In this document: positions 37,118 through 45,567 of the stretch, one piece after another | Layout: the number at the start of each line of letters is the position of its first letter | How positions within the stretch are numbered: the stretch's first letter is position 1 | Origin: Spirosoma telluris | GTDB taxonomy: Bacteria > Bacteroidota > Bacteroidia > Cytophagales > Spirosomataceae | Assembly (NCBI GenBank): GCA_003259005.1 | Contig: QLII01000001.1 | Location: forward strand, 1,736,001-1,800,000 | Reading direction: 5' to 3' | Length of the DNA stretch: 64,000 bases | Notes under the pieces: model-generated | What the model was told of the DNA's origin: nothing | Database searches by the model: none | The model's input: the letters and a program-made list of their open reading frames with translations, nothing else | Made by a program: the position numbers and the translations under genes

Positions 37118-37333
37118 ATGACAATTATCTTTAATTACCTATTTACCCAAACCGGAGACGGCTTTATAACCCGTGTTCCCATTCGTATTCAGCGGGGAAC
37201 ATTGCTGGAAAAAGGCATCAACCTGACTGCACTTAATTTAGATGGTATCGACCTTCATCAATGGATAGGCAAAAGCCTGGACGTTGATATTCAGGAAGGC
37301 ATCCATACGATCAGTGGATTGGCAAACCAATAA
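37118..37333 (+). CDS. small hypothetical protein, 71 residues
   Basis: From the ATG at 37118 (MTIIFNYLFTQTGDGFITRV). The chain is beta-rich (VPIRIQRGTLLEKGINLTAL) and has no known motif. It follows a hairpin element whose right end touches the start codon. Not in an evident operon; low to moderate confidence that it is expressed. Confidence 0.45.
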   Translation: MTIIFNYLFTQTGDGFITRVPIRIQRGTLLEKGINLTALNLDGIDLHQWIGKSLDVDIQEGIHTISGLANQ

Positions 37334-37416
37334 ATACTTGATTGGATCAATTTGCAGTATAGCATCCTACCATACAGACACACGCTTACATAAACCCTGC
37401 TTTTAGCAGCAAAAAA

Positions 37417-37566
37417 ATGATTCAGACATTCATTGTTCAACTCGTCAGGATGATCCAGCAGATTGGTTGGGGCACCCTATCCGACCGTACGTTTCGCCCG
37501 GTAATTATTCAAAATCAACGGCCTGATAAGTCAATCAGGACAGGTCTGATGCACGACAGGCGCTAA
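37417..37566 (+). CDS. possible small protein, 49 residues
   Basis: ATG after an A-rich stretch; MIQTFIVQLVRMIQQIGWGT then a basic tail ending LMHDRR. No family. It lies 19 bases before the next gene. Evidence is only an open frame in the right position, so this is tentative. Confidence 0.3.
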   Translation: MIQTFIVQLVRMIQQIGWGTLSDRTFRPVIIQNQRPDKSIRTGLMHDRR

Positions 37567-37585
37567 TACGGCTGATTCTCATTCT

Positions 37586-38062
37586 ATGAACCCTTCAGTT
37601 ATGTTATATACCGCTGATCAGATTAAACAACGCTTAAATCGGGCACATCTGTTACTAAAGTCTCCCCTATTCGACCCAAAATCACTCGATGATAACTCCT
37701 GGAAAGTAGCCTTCGCCGAACTGATTATGGTTAGCGACGACTTATTGAGGCAATCGTCGGAGTTAGGGCACCGAATTGATTTTTATGAGGGCGTTGGGGT
37801 TACGGGCAAGATTCAGGATATCACCTCACTGGTCGAATGGATGCGGGCCTGCCTACCTAAGTCGGTTGCCGATTTATCAGTTCAGTTGACAACTCAACGC
37901 CTTAATCGCTATTTTGATCAGGGGACTGGCTATTTTGCGAATGGCTATTTTTTCACAGGCGAATTCGACGGAGAACTAGCCCTATTTATTGATGATCAGC
38001 GAATTTACTTAAAGCGACAACTAGGTCGGGCCATTGAAGAAGCTGAACCATTTTTAGTATAG
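37586..38062 (+). CDS. hypothetical protein, 158 residues
   Basis: Soluble alpha/beta protein of unknown family. A helical N-terminal half (SWKVAFAELIMVSDDLLRQS) leads to a basic/aromatic C-terminal part (NRYFDQGTGYFANGYFFTGE, LALFIDDQRIYLKRQLGRAI). It ends the run of small genes; a 26-bp terminator follows at once. No motif I can assign to a function. Reads intact. Confidence 0.65.
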   Translation: MNPSVMLYTADQIKQRLNRAHLLLKSPLFDPKSLDDNSWKVAFAELIMVSDDLLRQSSELGHRIDFYEGVGVTGKIQDITSLVEWMRACLPKSVADLSVQLTTQRLNRYFDQGTGYFANGYFFTGEFDGELALFIDDQRIYLKRQLGRAIEEAEPFLV

Positions 38063-38064
38063 AC

Positions 38065-38120
38065 AGCTTACACATAAAGCGGCCCGATCTGGATAGATCG
38101 GGCCGCTTTATGTGTAAGCT
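38065..38120. terminator. 26-bp perfect bidirectional terminator
   Basis: Arms 38065-38090 and 38095-38120 are perfectly complementary (26 bp) with a four-base GGAT loop and AAAATC after it. It lies between convergent genes (small-protein run and trigger factor), so it serves both. Confidence 0.9.
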
Positions 38121-38129
38121 GAAAATCAA

Positions 38130-39476
38130 TTAGCGATTTTCAACTAACGCCTTAAACTCATCTACAGTTATGTCTTGCGACACGGTAGTCATTTGCGTTT
38201 TGGCATAACCAATTACTTTATCGTCAAACACCCGGTTAAAGGTATTCGTATAATTCTGACCGTTGTTCTTTTCGTCCATCAGGTAGTTACGGGCAATGCG
38301 GTCGATTGTTTTGTTCATCTCCTCATCTTCGCTCCCTGCAAAACCGAACTGCTCACGCACCATCTGGCGAGTGGTGTTCAGGACTTCGTCAAATTCAACT
38401 TTAATATCGGCTTTATCAGCGATTTTATTTTTGATGAGTTGAAGTTTAACCGACTTCGTAAAGTCGTCATACTGCTCGTCGATTTGCTCAGGGGTGAACT
38501 TGCCTTCGTTTACTTCCATCAACCAATTTTTCAGGAACTCGTCGGGCAACAGAATCGGCGTATTCTCGATCAGTGTCTTCTCAATGTCTAAACGCAACAG
38601 TTGATCAGACTCACGGCTATAATTGCTGCGAATGATTTCGGCTACTTTCGTACGGAACTGCTCTTCATTTTCAACAGCACCGATGCCCAGCACCTTATCA
38701 AAAAACTCCTGATTCAGTTCGGCAGGCTCATGACGGGTAATGTCGTCGATTTCAAACGTAAACTCGCCAGTTAACTCAGCAGCTTCTTCTTTTTTCACGC
38801 CGGTAGCATTCGCACGGGATTTTTCATCCGGGAATGCCTGCTCCAGCACAAACGTAACAATCTCACCTTTCTTTTTACCAACAAACTGACCTTTGGCATC
38901 TTCAGCCATCTGGTTCATTGGGAAGGCCGTTTTAGCAGAGAATTCACCTGCCGTCGCCTTTAGTTCACCATAGATCGTGTCGCCATCGCCAACTTCTTCT
39001 CCGTGAGCATGGGCGTGGAAACGCTCCTGTAAATCAGCAATGGTTGAATCTATTTCTGCTTCACCCGCCTGGATTTCATACTGGTTTACGCTTGGAAGAT
39101 CGCTGAAGTCAATATCAAACTCCGAAGCTAATCCCAGTGTGTAGCTGAAGGCAAAATCGGTTTGATTATCCCAGTCGATGGCATCTGCCGAATCACGATC
39201 TGGGATGGGGTCACCAACAACCTGCAGTTTATTTTCACGGATATACTCACTAACGGTCTTGCTCAGCATGGAATTGATCTCGTCCACCAAAATGCTCTTA
39301 CCGTACATTTTCTGCACAAGCGAGGCCGGTACGTGGCCGGGCCGGAATCCCTTCAACTGAACCTTACGACCGTAGTCTTTCAGTTTTTTATCTACTTCTG
39401 GCTTATAGTCGGCTGGGGTCAGGGTAATCTTCAGCGAAGCATTGGTGTCGCTGGCTTTTTCGAGCGTAATATCCAC
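38130..39476 (-). CDS. tig: trigger factor
   Basis: Ribosome-bound folding chaperone, 448 residues. The N-terminal ribosome-binding domain has LKGFRPGHVPASLVQKMYGK (GFRxGxxP signature, about residues 42-61) and DEINSMLSKTVSEYIRENKL. A reduced PPIase domain (about 150-250) and a long helical C-terminal domain follow. Bacteroidota trigger factors are typically this long. Its terminator is shared with the small-protein run. Reads intact. A hairpin and a tRNA-Leu gene lie upstream on the same strand. Confidence 0.95.
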   Translation of the reverse strand: MDITLEKASDTNASLKITLTPADYKPEVDKKLKDYGRKVQLKGFRPGHVPASLVQKMYGKSILVDEINSMLSKTVSEYIRENKLQVVGDPIPDRDSADAIDWDNQTDFAFSYTLGLASEFDIDFSDLPSVNQYEIQAGEAEIDSTIADLQERFHAHAHGEEVGDGDTIYGELKATAGEFSAKTAFPMNQMAEDAKGQFVGKKKGEIVTFVLEQAFPDEKSRANATGVKKEEAAELTGEFTFEIDDITRHEPAELNQEFFDKVLGIGAVENEEQFRTKVAEIIRSNYSRESDQLLRLDIEKTLIENTPILLPDEFLKNWLMEVNEGKFTPEQIDEQYDDFTKSVKLQLIKNKIADKADIKVEFDEVLNTTRQMVREQFGFAGSEDEEMNKTIDRIARNYLMDEKNNGQNYTNTFNRVFDDKVIGYAKTQMTTVSQDITVDEFKALVENR

Positions 39477-39495
39477 GTGTATATCGGTTTAAAAT

Positions 39496-39578
39496 GGTGA
39501 ATGAGCGAATGAGAGATTGAGCGAATGTTAGTCAATGCGACAAAATACAATTCACTCATTCACTCAATCACTCATTCA
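39496..39578. repeat. AATGAGCGAATG-word hairpin
   Basis: Left words GAATGAGCGAATGAGAGATT are complementary to right words AATCACTCATTC and TTCACTCATTCACTC. It lies between trigger factor and the tRNA. Confidence 0.75.
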
Positions 39579-39586
39579 AAACTTTG

Positions 39587-39668
39587 TACGGGCGGAGGGA
39601 CTCGAACCCCCATGCCTTGCGGCACCAGATCCTAAGTCTGGCACGTCTACCAATTTCGCCACGCCCGC
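39587..39668 (-). tRNA. tRNA-Leu (anticodon UAG)
   Basis: 82 nt. Acceptor stem GCGGGCG pairs with CGCCCGT (one G-T pair) plus an A discriminator; D-arm TGGCGAAATTGGTAGACG; anticodon loop CTTAGGA read as UAG between stems CCAGA and TCTGG; long variable arm; TPsiC loop GGTTCGAGTCC. CCA is not encoded. The long variable arm and UAG anticodon identify a class II tRNA-Leu. Confidence 0.97.
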
Positions 39669-39733
39669 AAATCCTGAGGTAGAAAGCTATTAGGTTTAGC
39701 ACTTAATAACTCATTATCTCCCTTTCGGGAGTG

Positions 39734-39763
39734 CAAAAGTACGAAAAGTTTTTAACTCACCAA
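39734..39763 (-). promoter_or_regulatory. promoter of tRNA-Leu
   Basis: On the minus strand TTGG (39763-39760), 18 bases, then TACTTTTG (39741-39734), an exact TAnnTTTG match. About 65 bases remain before the tRNA 5' end, with a small hairpin CTCCC GAAA GGGAG in the leader. Confidence 0.75.
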
Positions 39764-39879
39764 GAAAAAAGATAGACGATTTTATTTTTAACTAATCTTG
39801 GCTCAATTTTCGATTATTATTTTGTTAACTTGGTAGTACGAGTACAACCGATGGGTAATGCCCTATCAAAGACACCCCT

Positions 39880-42149
39880 ATGATGAATGCAGTTGAACGC
39901 CGATCCGACACTGAGCCTATCATTGATTTAGAGCTGGAACGGCAGGAAATCCTGAAACGATACCGGCGATTATTACGAGCAGCCAAACCCATGCTCAAAG
40001 GGGATGATGCCAAACTCATTAAGAAGGCCTTTAATACATCAGCCGAAGCCCACAAAAACATGCGCCGACGGTCTGGTGAGCCCTATATCTACCATCCACT
40101 AGCCGTTGCCCAGATTGCTGTTGAAGAAATTGGTTTAGGCACCACCAGTATCGTAGCCGCCCTGTTGCACGATGTAGTTGAAGATACCGATACTACAATT
40201 GCCGACATTGATCGGGCTTTCGGCCCGAAAGTAGCCCGAATTATCGACGGACTGACCAAGATCTCAGGCTATTTTGAATACGGCTCCTCGCAGCAGGCGG
40301 AGAATTTTCGAAAGATGCTCCTGACCTTGTCAGACGACGTACGCGTTATTCTGATCAAGCTCGCCGATCGGCTCCATAATATGCGGACGCTGGAGTCAAT
40401 GCCTCGTGACAAGCAGCTGAAAATTGCCTCCGAAACGATTTATATTTATGCACCGCTGGCCCATCGGCTGGGTTTGTATTCCATTAAGTCGGAACTGGAA
40501 GACCTGTATCTGAAGCACGTAGAGCCGGAAGCCTATAAAGATATCGCTAAGAAATTACGGGAAACCCGGCTCGCCCGCGACCGATTTATTGGCCGATTTA
40601 TCGAGCCAATCGAAAAAGATCTCGCTGAAACAGGCATTAAATACGTCATTAAAGGTCGGCCAAAGTCCATTTACTCGATCTGGACCAAGTTGAACAAATC
40701 GAAAAAGCCCTTCGAGGAAATTTATGATTTGTTCGCCGTCCGAATTATTCTGGATGTACCGCCTGACGAGGAAAAAGCAGCTTGCTGGCGGGCTTATTCC
40801 ATCGTTACGGATCACTACAAACCCAACCCCGACCGCCTGAAAGACTGGATTAGTACCCGCGTACCAACGGCTATGAATCGCTTCATACAACGGTAATGAG
40901 CCGTTTGGGGCAGTGGGTAGAAGTCCAGATTCGTACCGAACGGATGAACGAAATTGCCGAGAAAGGCTACGCGGCTCACTGGAAATATAAAGGCAACGAC
41001 ACCCAGACCGGGGCCGGTATTGAAGCCTGGATCAGTCAGGTTCGCGACATGATCGAGTCGGCAGGCAGTGGTGAAAAGAAAGCCGCCATTGAGTTTGTTG
41101 ACGATTTCAGAAGCAATCTGTATAGTGAAGAAGTCTTCGTCTTTACGCCAAAAGGTGATCTTCAGGTGCTGCAACGGGGAGCCACTGCTCTCGACTTTGC
41201 TTTCGACATTCATACCCAGATTGGGGCACGATGCATGGCCGCTAAGGTCAATAATACCCTCGTGCCGCTAAGTTATGTCCTGCAAAATGGTGATCAGGTG
41301 GAGGTCATTACCTCAAATCGGCAAAAGCCTAACGAAGACTGGCTACGGTTTGTGGTTACGTCGAAGGCCAGAACCAAGATTAAAGACTTAATCAAGGAAG
41401 AAAATAAACGGTACGTGACCGATGGACGCGAACTGGTCAACAAAAAATTGCGCCTGCTTCGGATTGAGATGACCAATGAGGTCATCAACCAGTTGAGGGC
41501 CTATTTTGGCTCCAAAACAACCGACGATTTCTTCTACCGGGTTGGTAAAGGCCATATTGACGTTGGCGAACTCAAGAAATTCAAGTCGGATAAAGAAGCC
41601 AAAGAAAACCGTACTAACAAGCTCAATACAGATGCCTTACCCGATGCGAAGGCATTCGTAAAAGAACTCAAGAAAATTCACGGCGAACGGGCCGATGCCG
41701 ACATGCTCCTCATTGGCGAGGACATGGACAAAATCGACTACACCTTATCGAAGTGCTGTAATCCAATTTCTGGAGACGATGTGTTTGGGTTCGTTACCAT
41801 CAACGAAGGCATCAAAATTCACCGGGTTACTTGCCCAAACGCTGTTGAACTGATGTCGAATCATGGCAACCGGATTATCAAGGCGAAGTGGACCTCACAG
41901 AAAGAGCTGGCGTTTTTGGCTGGCCTTCGCATTACGGGTACCGATCGGGTTGGCCTGATTAACGACGTCACCCGGGTTATCAGCAACGAACTGCATATCA
42001 ATATGCGCTCCGTAGCGATTGATTCAAAAGACGGCATTTTTGAGGGTAACATTCGGCTCTACGTCCATGATACTGCTCACCTAGAAACCCTGATGCGTAA
42101 ACTAGAGCGCGTTCAGGGCGTGTTTGAAGTCGTGCGATTCGACTCGTAA
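39880..42149 (+). CDS. relA: bifunctional (p)ppGpp synthetase/hydrolase RelA/SpoT (frame broken near 40856)
   Basis: Stringent-response enzyme of about 756 residues after repair. HD hydrolase domain: EPYIYHPLAVAQIAVEEIGL, LLHDVVEDTD, DRLHNMRTLE. Synthetase domain: GRPKSIYSIWTKLNKSKKPF, YDLFAVRII. Break: ISTR at the conserved NGYESLH loop; one C in the run 40856-40858 restores LKDWISTPRTNGYESLHTTV. Then TGS (VFTPKGDLQVLQRGATALDF), zinc-finger/helical region (SKCCNPISGDDVFGF) and ACT (LRITGTDRVGLINDVTRVIS). All blocks are conserved, so the gene is almost surely functional as one protein. Confidence 0.95.
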
Positions 42150-42150
42150 T

Positions 42151-42230
42151 CAGTTAGTTTGACGTTTGAAGTACATGGTTTGATGTTGTATAGACAAACT
42201 TCGAACCATAAACTACGAACTTCAAACCAT
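42151..42230. repeat. GTTTGAAGT-word hairpin
   Basis: Left words GTTTGACGTTTGAAGTACAT and right words ACTACGAACTTCAAACCATA are complementary. It lies between RelA/SpoT and the Fur-like gene, just before that gene's promoter. Confidence 0.75.
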
Positions 42231-42237
42231 AAACCTC

Positions 42238-42245
42238 TACCTTTG
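42238..42245 (+). promoter_or_regulatory. -7 element of the Fur-like gene
   Basis: TACCTTTG fits TAnnTTTG and lies 26 bases before the ATG at 42271. The -33 region overlaps the hairpin (TTCAAACC) and is weak. Confidence 0.55.
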
Positions 42246-42270
42246 TACTTTCACCTAATCGGAACCGGAT

Positions 42271-42780
42271 ATGCCTGCGCCGACACAAACGAATTTAGAG
42301 GCAGCCCAAATGATTTTTAGGGCCTACCTCGAACGAAAGGGCCTTCGAAAAACGCCCGAACGTTTTGCCATCCTCGAAGAGATCTATAATCGGAAGGACC
42401 ACTTCGATGTGGACGAGTTGTATATCTCTATGAAAAATAAGAAGTACCGGGTTAGCCGCGCTACCGTCTATAATACCTTAGACGTGCTGGTTGACTGCGA
42501 CTTAGTGACCAAACATCAGTTTGGGCGAAATCTGGCACAATACGAAAAATCGTATGGCTTCCGTCAGCATGATCACTTGATCTGTACGGACTGTCATAAA
42601 GTGATGGAGTTCTGTGATCCCAGGGTTCAGAATATTCAGAACATGGTAGGCGATATGCTGAAATTCAACGTCATGCACCACTCGTTGATTTTCTACGGTT
42701 CCTGCGCCCGCGATTTCTGCGAGAACAAGCAGGAAACGTCAAACGAGAATCAGGCAGTTAGTGTGGCAATGGAAGAGTAA
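42271..42780 (+). CDS. Fur family metal-dependent regulator
   Basis: 169 residues. The winged helix is ERKGLRKTPERFAILEEIYN then FDVDELYISMKNKKYRVSRA and TVYNTLDVLVDCDLVTKHQF. The metal region has HDHLICTDCHKVMEFCDP (first CxxC) and a later Cys pair (GSCARDFC), as in Fur/Zur/PerR. The type cannot be told from sequence. It is monocistronic; adenylosuccinate synthase lies further down the same strand, as often seen in Bacteroidota. Reads intact. Confidence 0.93.
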   Translation: MPAPTQTNLEAAQMIFRAYLERKGLRKTPERFAILEEIYNRKDHFDVDELYISMKNKKYRVSRATVYNTLDVLVDCDLVTKHQFGRNLAQYEKSYGFRQHDHLICTDCHKVMEFCDPRVQNIQNMVGDMLKFNVMHHSLIFYGSCARDFCENKQETSNENQAVSVAMEE

Positions 42781-42786
42781 ATAAAC

Positions 42787-42868
42787 AGTGAAGAATTACG
42801 AATGATGAGTGAAAAATAACTGGCTATGGAAACAACTAGTGTTCACTCATCATTCGTAATTCTTCACT
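42787..42868. terminator. 27-bp perfect hairpin after the Fur-like gene
   Basis: Arms 42787-42813 and 42842-42868 are perfectly complementary over 27 bases. It directly follows the Fur-like stop; terminator or member of the word-hairpin class (GAAGAATTACGAATGATGAG). Confidence 0.85.
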
Positions 42869-42897
42869 ACCCTACAGCAGTAATGCCGCCTGCCTAA

Positions 42898-43104
42898 CTC
42901 AATATTTCCCTAATGCTGGCTCCCGCAATTAACCACCCCATAATGGGTTATTTCCTAGCGAAACTCGATACGATTAATCAACCCGCCGAAGTAAGCATGG
43001 GATTTATCTGGCGATTAACAGGCGAAGGGAATGATGCTACCAGCCTGAGCCCATTCGATGATGAACGGATTAATAATGAGTTAGTACTACCAATTATTGA
43101 ATAA
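42898..43104 (+). pseudogene. truncated DUF3291-domain remnant
   Basis: The reading LNISLMLAPAINHPIMGYFL followed by GFIWRLTGEGNDATSLSPFD matches the DUF3291 domain (antibiotic-biosynthesis-monooxygenase-like fold). A stop lies directly before the LNIS block where an MHLAQ-like start should be, and after DDERI the sequence departs from the family and stops, so roughly the last half is missing. The frame from 42913 codes 63 residues but is unlikely to make a functional protein. Unlike the other broken genes, there is no one-base repair. Confidence 0.65.
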
Positions 43105-43105
43105 G

Positions 43106-43336
43106 ATGAATCCGTATTCGACACTGGTCGATTTCATACTGACCCATATAAAGCCAGAAGACATTCTTCAATTTAGGGCTTCAGAAGACATGCATGACTA
43201 TTTTTATCTACTGCTGGATAAAGAAAAAAATGGTACAGCTACTCAGGAGGAGATAGATATCATCAACGACTTTATGAATGTAGAGCATATTATGCGATTA
43301 GCCAAAGCCAAGGCAAAGCAATATGCCCACCAATAA
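43106..43336 (+). CDS. small acidic partner of the HNH gene
   Basis: 76 residues from the ATG at 43106 (MNPYSTLVDFILTHIKPEDI). Helical, acidic: YLLLDKEKNGTATQEEIDII then VEHIMRLAKAKAKQYAHQ. It overlaps the HNH endonuclease gene by 14 bases. Small proteins of this kind are commonly found directly before HNH genes in Bacteroidota and cyanobacteria; role as an inhibitor is a guess. Confidence 0.75.
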   Translation: MNPYSTLVDFILTHIKPEDILQFRASEDMHDYFYLLLDKEKNGTATQEEIDIINDFMNVEHIMRLAKAKAKQYAHQ

Positions 43337-43721
43337 CGTGCCCGTTTCGGCAACTACCCGTAAACGAGTAGCTCAACGAGCCTCCTATATCTGTGAATAT
43401 TGTCTTGCTCAAGATGAGGGTTCATTTATAGGTTTTGAGGTAGACCATATTTTCAGTCGTAAACATAATGGTTCAAATGAAGAAAGCAATTTGGCATATG
43501 CCTGCCCAGACTGCAATCGAAATAAAGGCACTGATATTGCATCCATTGACTGGAATAACCGGGAAATTGTACGCTTTTTCAACCCCAGAACCGATATTTG
43601 GGCTGAGCATTTTAGGTTATCAAGTGGTTTTATTGAGCCAGTAACAGTGATCGGAAAATTGACCGTCGATATTTTCCGGTTCAATGACAAGGTAAGATTG
43701 CCCGACAGGGGCCTTTTTTAA
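43323..43721 (+). CDS. HNH endonuclease
   Basis: 132-residue metal-dependent nuclease. The HNH/McrA-like motif is visible: CEYCLAQDEG (first CxxC), GFEVDHIFSRKHNGSNEESN (His-Asp and central His) and YACPDCNRNKGTDI (second CxxC and Asn). Overlaps the small partner gene by 14 bases. The target is unknown; it may be a solitary homing or defence nuclease. PurA begins 11 bases after it. Reads intact. Confidence 0.9.
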   Translation: MPTNNVPVSATTRKRVAQRASYICEYCLAQDEGSFIGFEVDHIFSRKHNGSNEESNLAYACPDCNRNKGTDIASIDWNNREIVRFFNPRTDIWAEHFRLSSGFIEPVTVIGKLTVDIFRFNDKVRLPDRGLF

Positions 43722-43732
43722 TTTATTCAAGA

Positions 43733-45019
43733 ATGATCGATGTTTTATTAGGCCTCCAGTGGGGCGACGAAGGTAAAGGTAAAATTGTTGACGTACTGGC
43801 TCCCCAGTACCAGGTTGTAGCCCGTTTTCAGGGTGGCCCCAATGCGGGGCATACCCTCGAATTCAATGGGCTAAAGCACGTTCTACACCAGATTCCATCC
43901 GGTATTTTTCGGGAAGATATTCTCAACATTATCGGTAACGGTGTAGTGCTCGACCCAATTGTGTTCAAAAAAGAAATCGACGGACTGGCGAAATACAATC
44001 TTTCTCTGACCCAGAACCTGCAAATTTCTCGCAAAGCCTCCATTATTCTGCCTACTCACCGGCTTCTGGATGCTGCCTACGAACAGGCGAAAGGTGAGTC
44101 AAAAATTGGATCGACGTTGCGTGGCATTGGCCCAACTTATCAGGATAAAGTCGCTCGGCTGGGTTTGCGCGTTGGTGATGTTGAGTCGCCAAACTTCCGG
44201 GAGAAATACGCCAGGTTAGTAGCGATTCATAAAGTCATTCTTGATCAGAATAACTTCGATTATGCCTCCGTATTGCCACAGGCCGAAGCTGAGTTCTTTG
44301 GCGCGGTGGAATTCATGAAGCAATTCCAGCTGACTGATAGTGAATATGCGGTCAACGATGCCCTTCAAAGTGGTAAGAAAGTACTGGCCGAAGGTGCACA
44401 GGGATCGCTGCTCGATATTGACTTCGGTTCCTATCCATTCGTAACCTCATCCAGCACGATGGCAGCCGGAGCCTGCACAGGGCTGGGCGTAGCGCCCCGT
44501 CAGATTGGTGAAGTGTATGGTATTTTCAAAGCCTATTGCACCCGTGTTGGTAGTGGCCCATTCCCTACTGAACTCTCCGATGAAACGGGTGAGCGTATTC
44601 GGGCAGAAGGCCGCGAGTTTGGTGCCACAACAGGTCGTCCCCGTCGGTGCGGCTGGCTCGACCTGCCCGCGCTGAAGTATGCCATCATGATTAACGGCGT
44701 GACCCAACTGGTCATGATGAAAGTGGATGTTCTGAATATTTTCGACGAGATCAAGGTATGTACGCACTATGAACTACCCGACGGTACGAAAACTGAGCAG
44801 ATGCCCTATGACCTCTGCGATACGGCAGTAACGCCTATTTACCAATCATTCAAAGGCTGGCAGGCAGATTTAACCAACATTCGTTCGTTCGATGAGGTAC
44901 CGGCTGAATTAGCTACGTATGTTTACTTTCTTGAAGATACGTTAGGCTTACCCATTAATTTTATCTCAACCAGTCCAGACCGTGAAGCCATTATTCATCG
45001 TCGGGCTGTAATAGCCTAA
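43733..45019 (+). CDS. purA: adenylosuccinate synthase
   Basis: Makes adenylosuccinate from IMP and aspartate with GTP in AMP synthesis. 428 residues. LGLQWGDEGKGKIVDVLAPQ is the P-loop with the catalytic Asp; GPNAGHT, GSTLRGIGPTYQDKV, VLAEGAQGSLLDIDFGSYPF and TTGRPRRCGWLD follow in order. Length is standard. A strong terminator follows. Reads intact. Confidence 0.97.
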   Translation: MIDVLLGLQWGDEGKGKIVDVLAPQYQVVARFQGGPNAGHTLEFNGLKHVLHQIPSGIFREDILNIIGNGVVLDPIVFKKEIDGLAKYNLSLTQNLQISRKASIILPTHRLLDAAYEQAKGESKIGSTLRGIGPTYQDKVARLGLRVGDVESPNFREKYARLVAIHKVILDQNNFDYASVLPQAEAEFFGAVEFMKQFQLTDSEYAVNDALQSGKKVLAEGAQGSLLDIDFGSYPFVTSSSTMAAGACTGLGVAPRQIGEVYGIFKAYCTRVGSGPFPTELSDETGERIRAEGREFGATTGRPRRCGWLDLPALKYAIMINGVTQLVMMKVDVLNIFDEIKVCTHYELPDGTKTEQMPYDLCDTAVTPIYQSFKGWQADLTNIRSFDEVPAELATYVYFLEDTLGLPINFISTSPDREAIIHRRAVIA

Positions 45020-45037
45020 GTTTCGTATTTATTATAC

Positions 45038-45073
45038 AAAAAAGGGAGCCCGTGCATACGGGCTCCCTTTTTT
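45038..45073 (+). terminator. intrinsic terminator of purA
   Basis: AAAAAAGGGAGCCCGT and ACGGGCTCCCTTTTTT are perfect complements with a four-base loop, followed by more T. Classic rho-independent terminator, active in both directions by sequence. Confidence 0.93.
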
Positions 45074-45155
45074 TTTCGAATAGCCTGGTAATCATTGCAT
45101 TATATATAACGTATACGTATTTTTACTTACTCACCTCTTGTAACTTTCTTAACTT

Positions 45156-45374
45156 ATGCTATTCAAAAAAAATGTCAGTTTTGTAGACCAAATCGTACGG
45201 TCTATATTAATTGTAGATCTACTAGTCCCCTGCCTGCTAGGCCTTCTGCCAGGCCTCATTGTTTATCTTTTCATCGGCCTTTCGGCAACCCTCCTCATTA
45301 GCTGCATAACCCGATATTGTTGGATCTATGATTTGCTCAAGATATCGACCCGGCAGGAGGAAATCAACCTTTAA
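45156..45374 (+). CDS. DUF2892 (YgaP-like) membrane protein
   Basis: 72 residues with two membrane helices (VRSILIVDLLVPCLLGLLPG; LIVYLFIGLSATLLISCITR), as in the membrane domain of YgaP-type proteins but without a rhodanese domain. The N-terminus MLFKKNVSFVDQIVR is typical. Role unknown; monocistronic, with a hairpin element after it. Confidence 0.8.
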   Translation: MLFKKNVSFVDQIVRSILIVDLLVPCLLGLLPGLIVYLFIGLSATLLISCITRYCWIYDLLKISTRQEEINL

Positions 45375-45375
45375 A

Positions 45376-45485
45376 TAAGTACGAGGCCAGAATTGTTTAT
45401 CGTTTGATGCTAGTGGATTCTTAGTAGTCCTCAGGTCAATAGAACCAATAAGAATCCACTAGCATCAATAGAATCCAACCGTATC
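45376..45485. repeat. GATTCTATGG-family hairpin element, conserved core
   Basis: Core TAAGTACGAGGC, then CAGAATTGTTTATCGTTTGA, at 45376-45408. GCTAGTGGATTCTTA pairs with TAAGAATCCACTAGC nearly perfectly. Right end CCAACCGTATCTTA. It starts one base after the DUF2892 stop. Confidence 0.85.
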
Positions 45486-45491
45486 TTAATC

Positions 45492-45527
45492 GCCCCTATT
45501 CTTTTAAGGAATAGGGGCATTTTTTTT
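45492..45527 (+). terminator. intrinsic terminator
   Basis: GCCCCTATTC (45492-45501) and GAATAGGGGC (45509-45518) form a 10-bp stem followed by an eight-base T tract. It ends transcription from the DUF2892 side and abuts the next promoter. Confidence 0.85.
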
Positions 45528-45530
45528 GCG

Positions 45531-45565
45531 TATTTTTGGCAAACCGAATTAAGGTCGTTTGCCAA
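45531..45565 (+). promoter_or_regulatory. -7 element and leader inverted repeat
   Basis: TATTTTTG (45531-45538) fits TAnnTTTG. TTGGCAAAC (45536-45544) and GTTTGCCAA (45557-45565) are a perfect inverted repeat between it and the ATG at 45568, a candidate operator or leader hairpin. Confidence 0.5.
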
Positions 45566-45567
45566 TT

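Noticed and set aside
39880..42149. RelA/SpoT as two separate genes (synthetase/hydrolase and TGS/ACT halves)
   Set aside because: The break cuts the conserved NGYESLH block of the synthetase domain and one C restores it, so two functional proteins are not likely.
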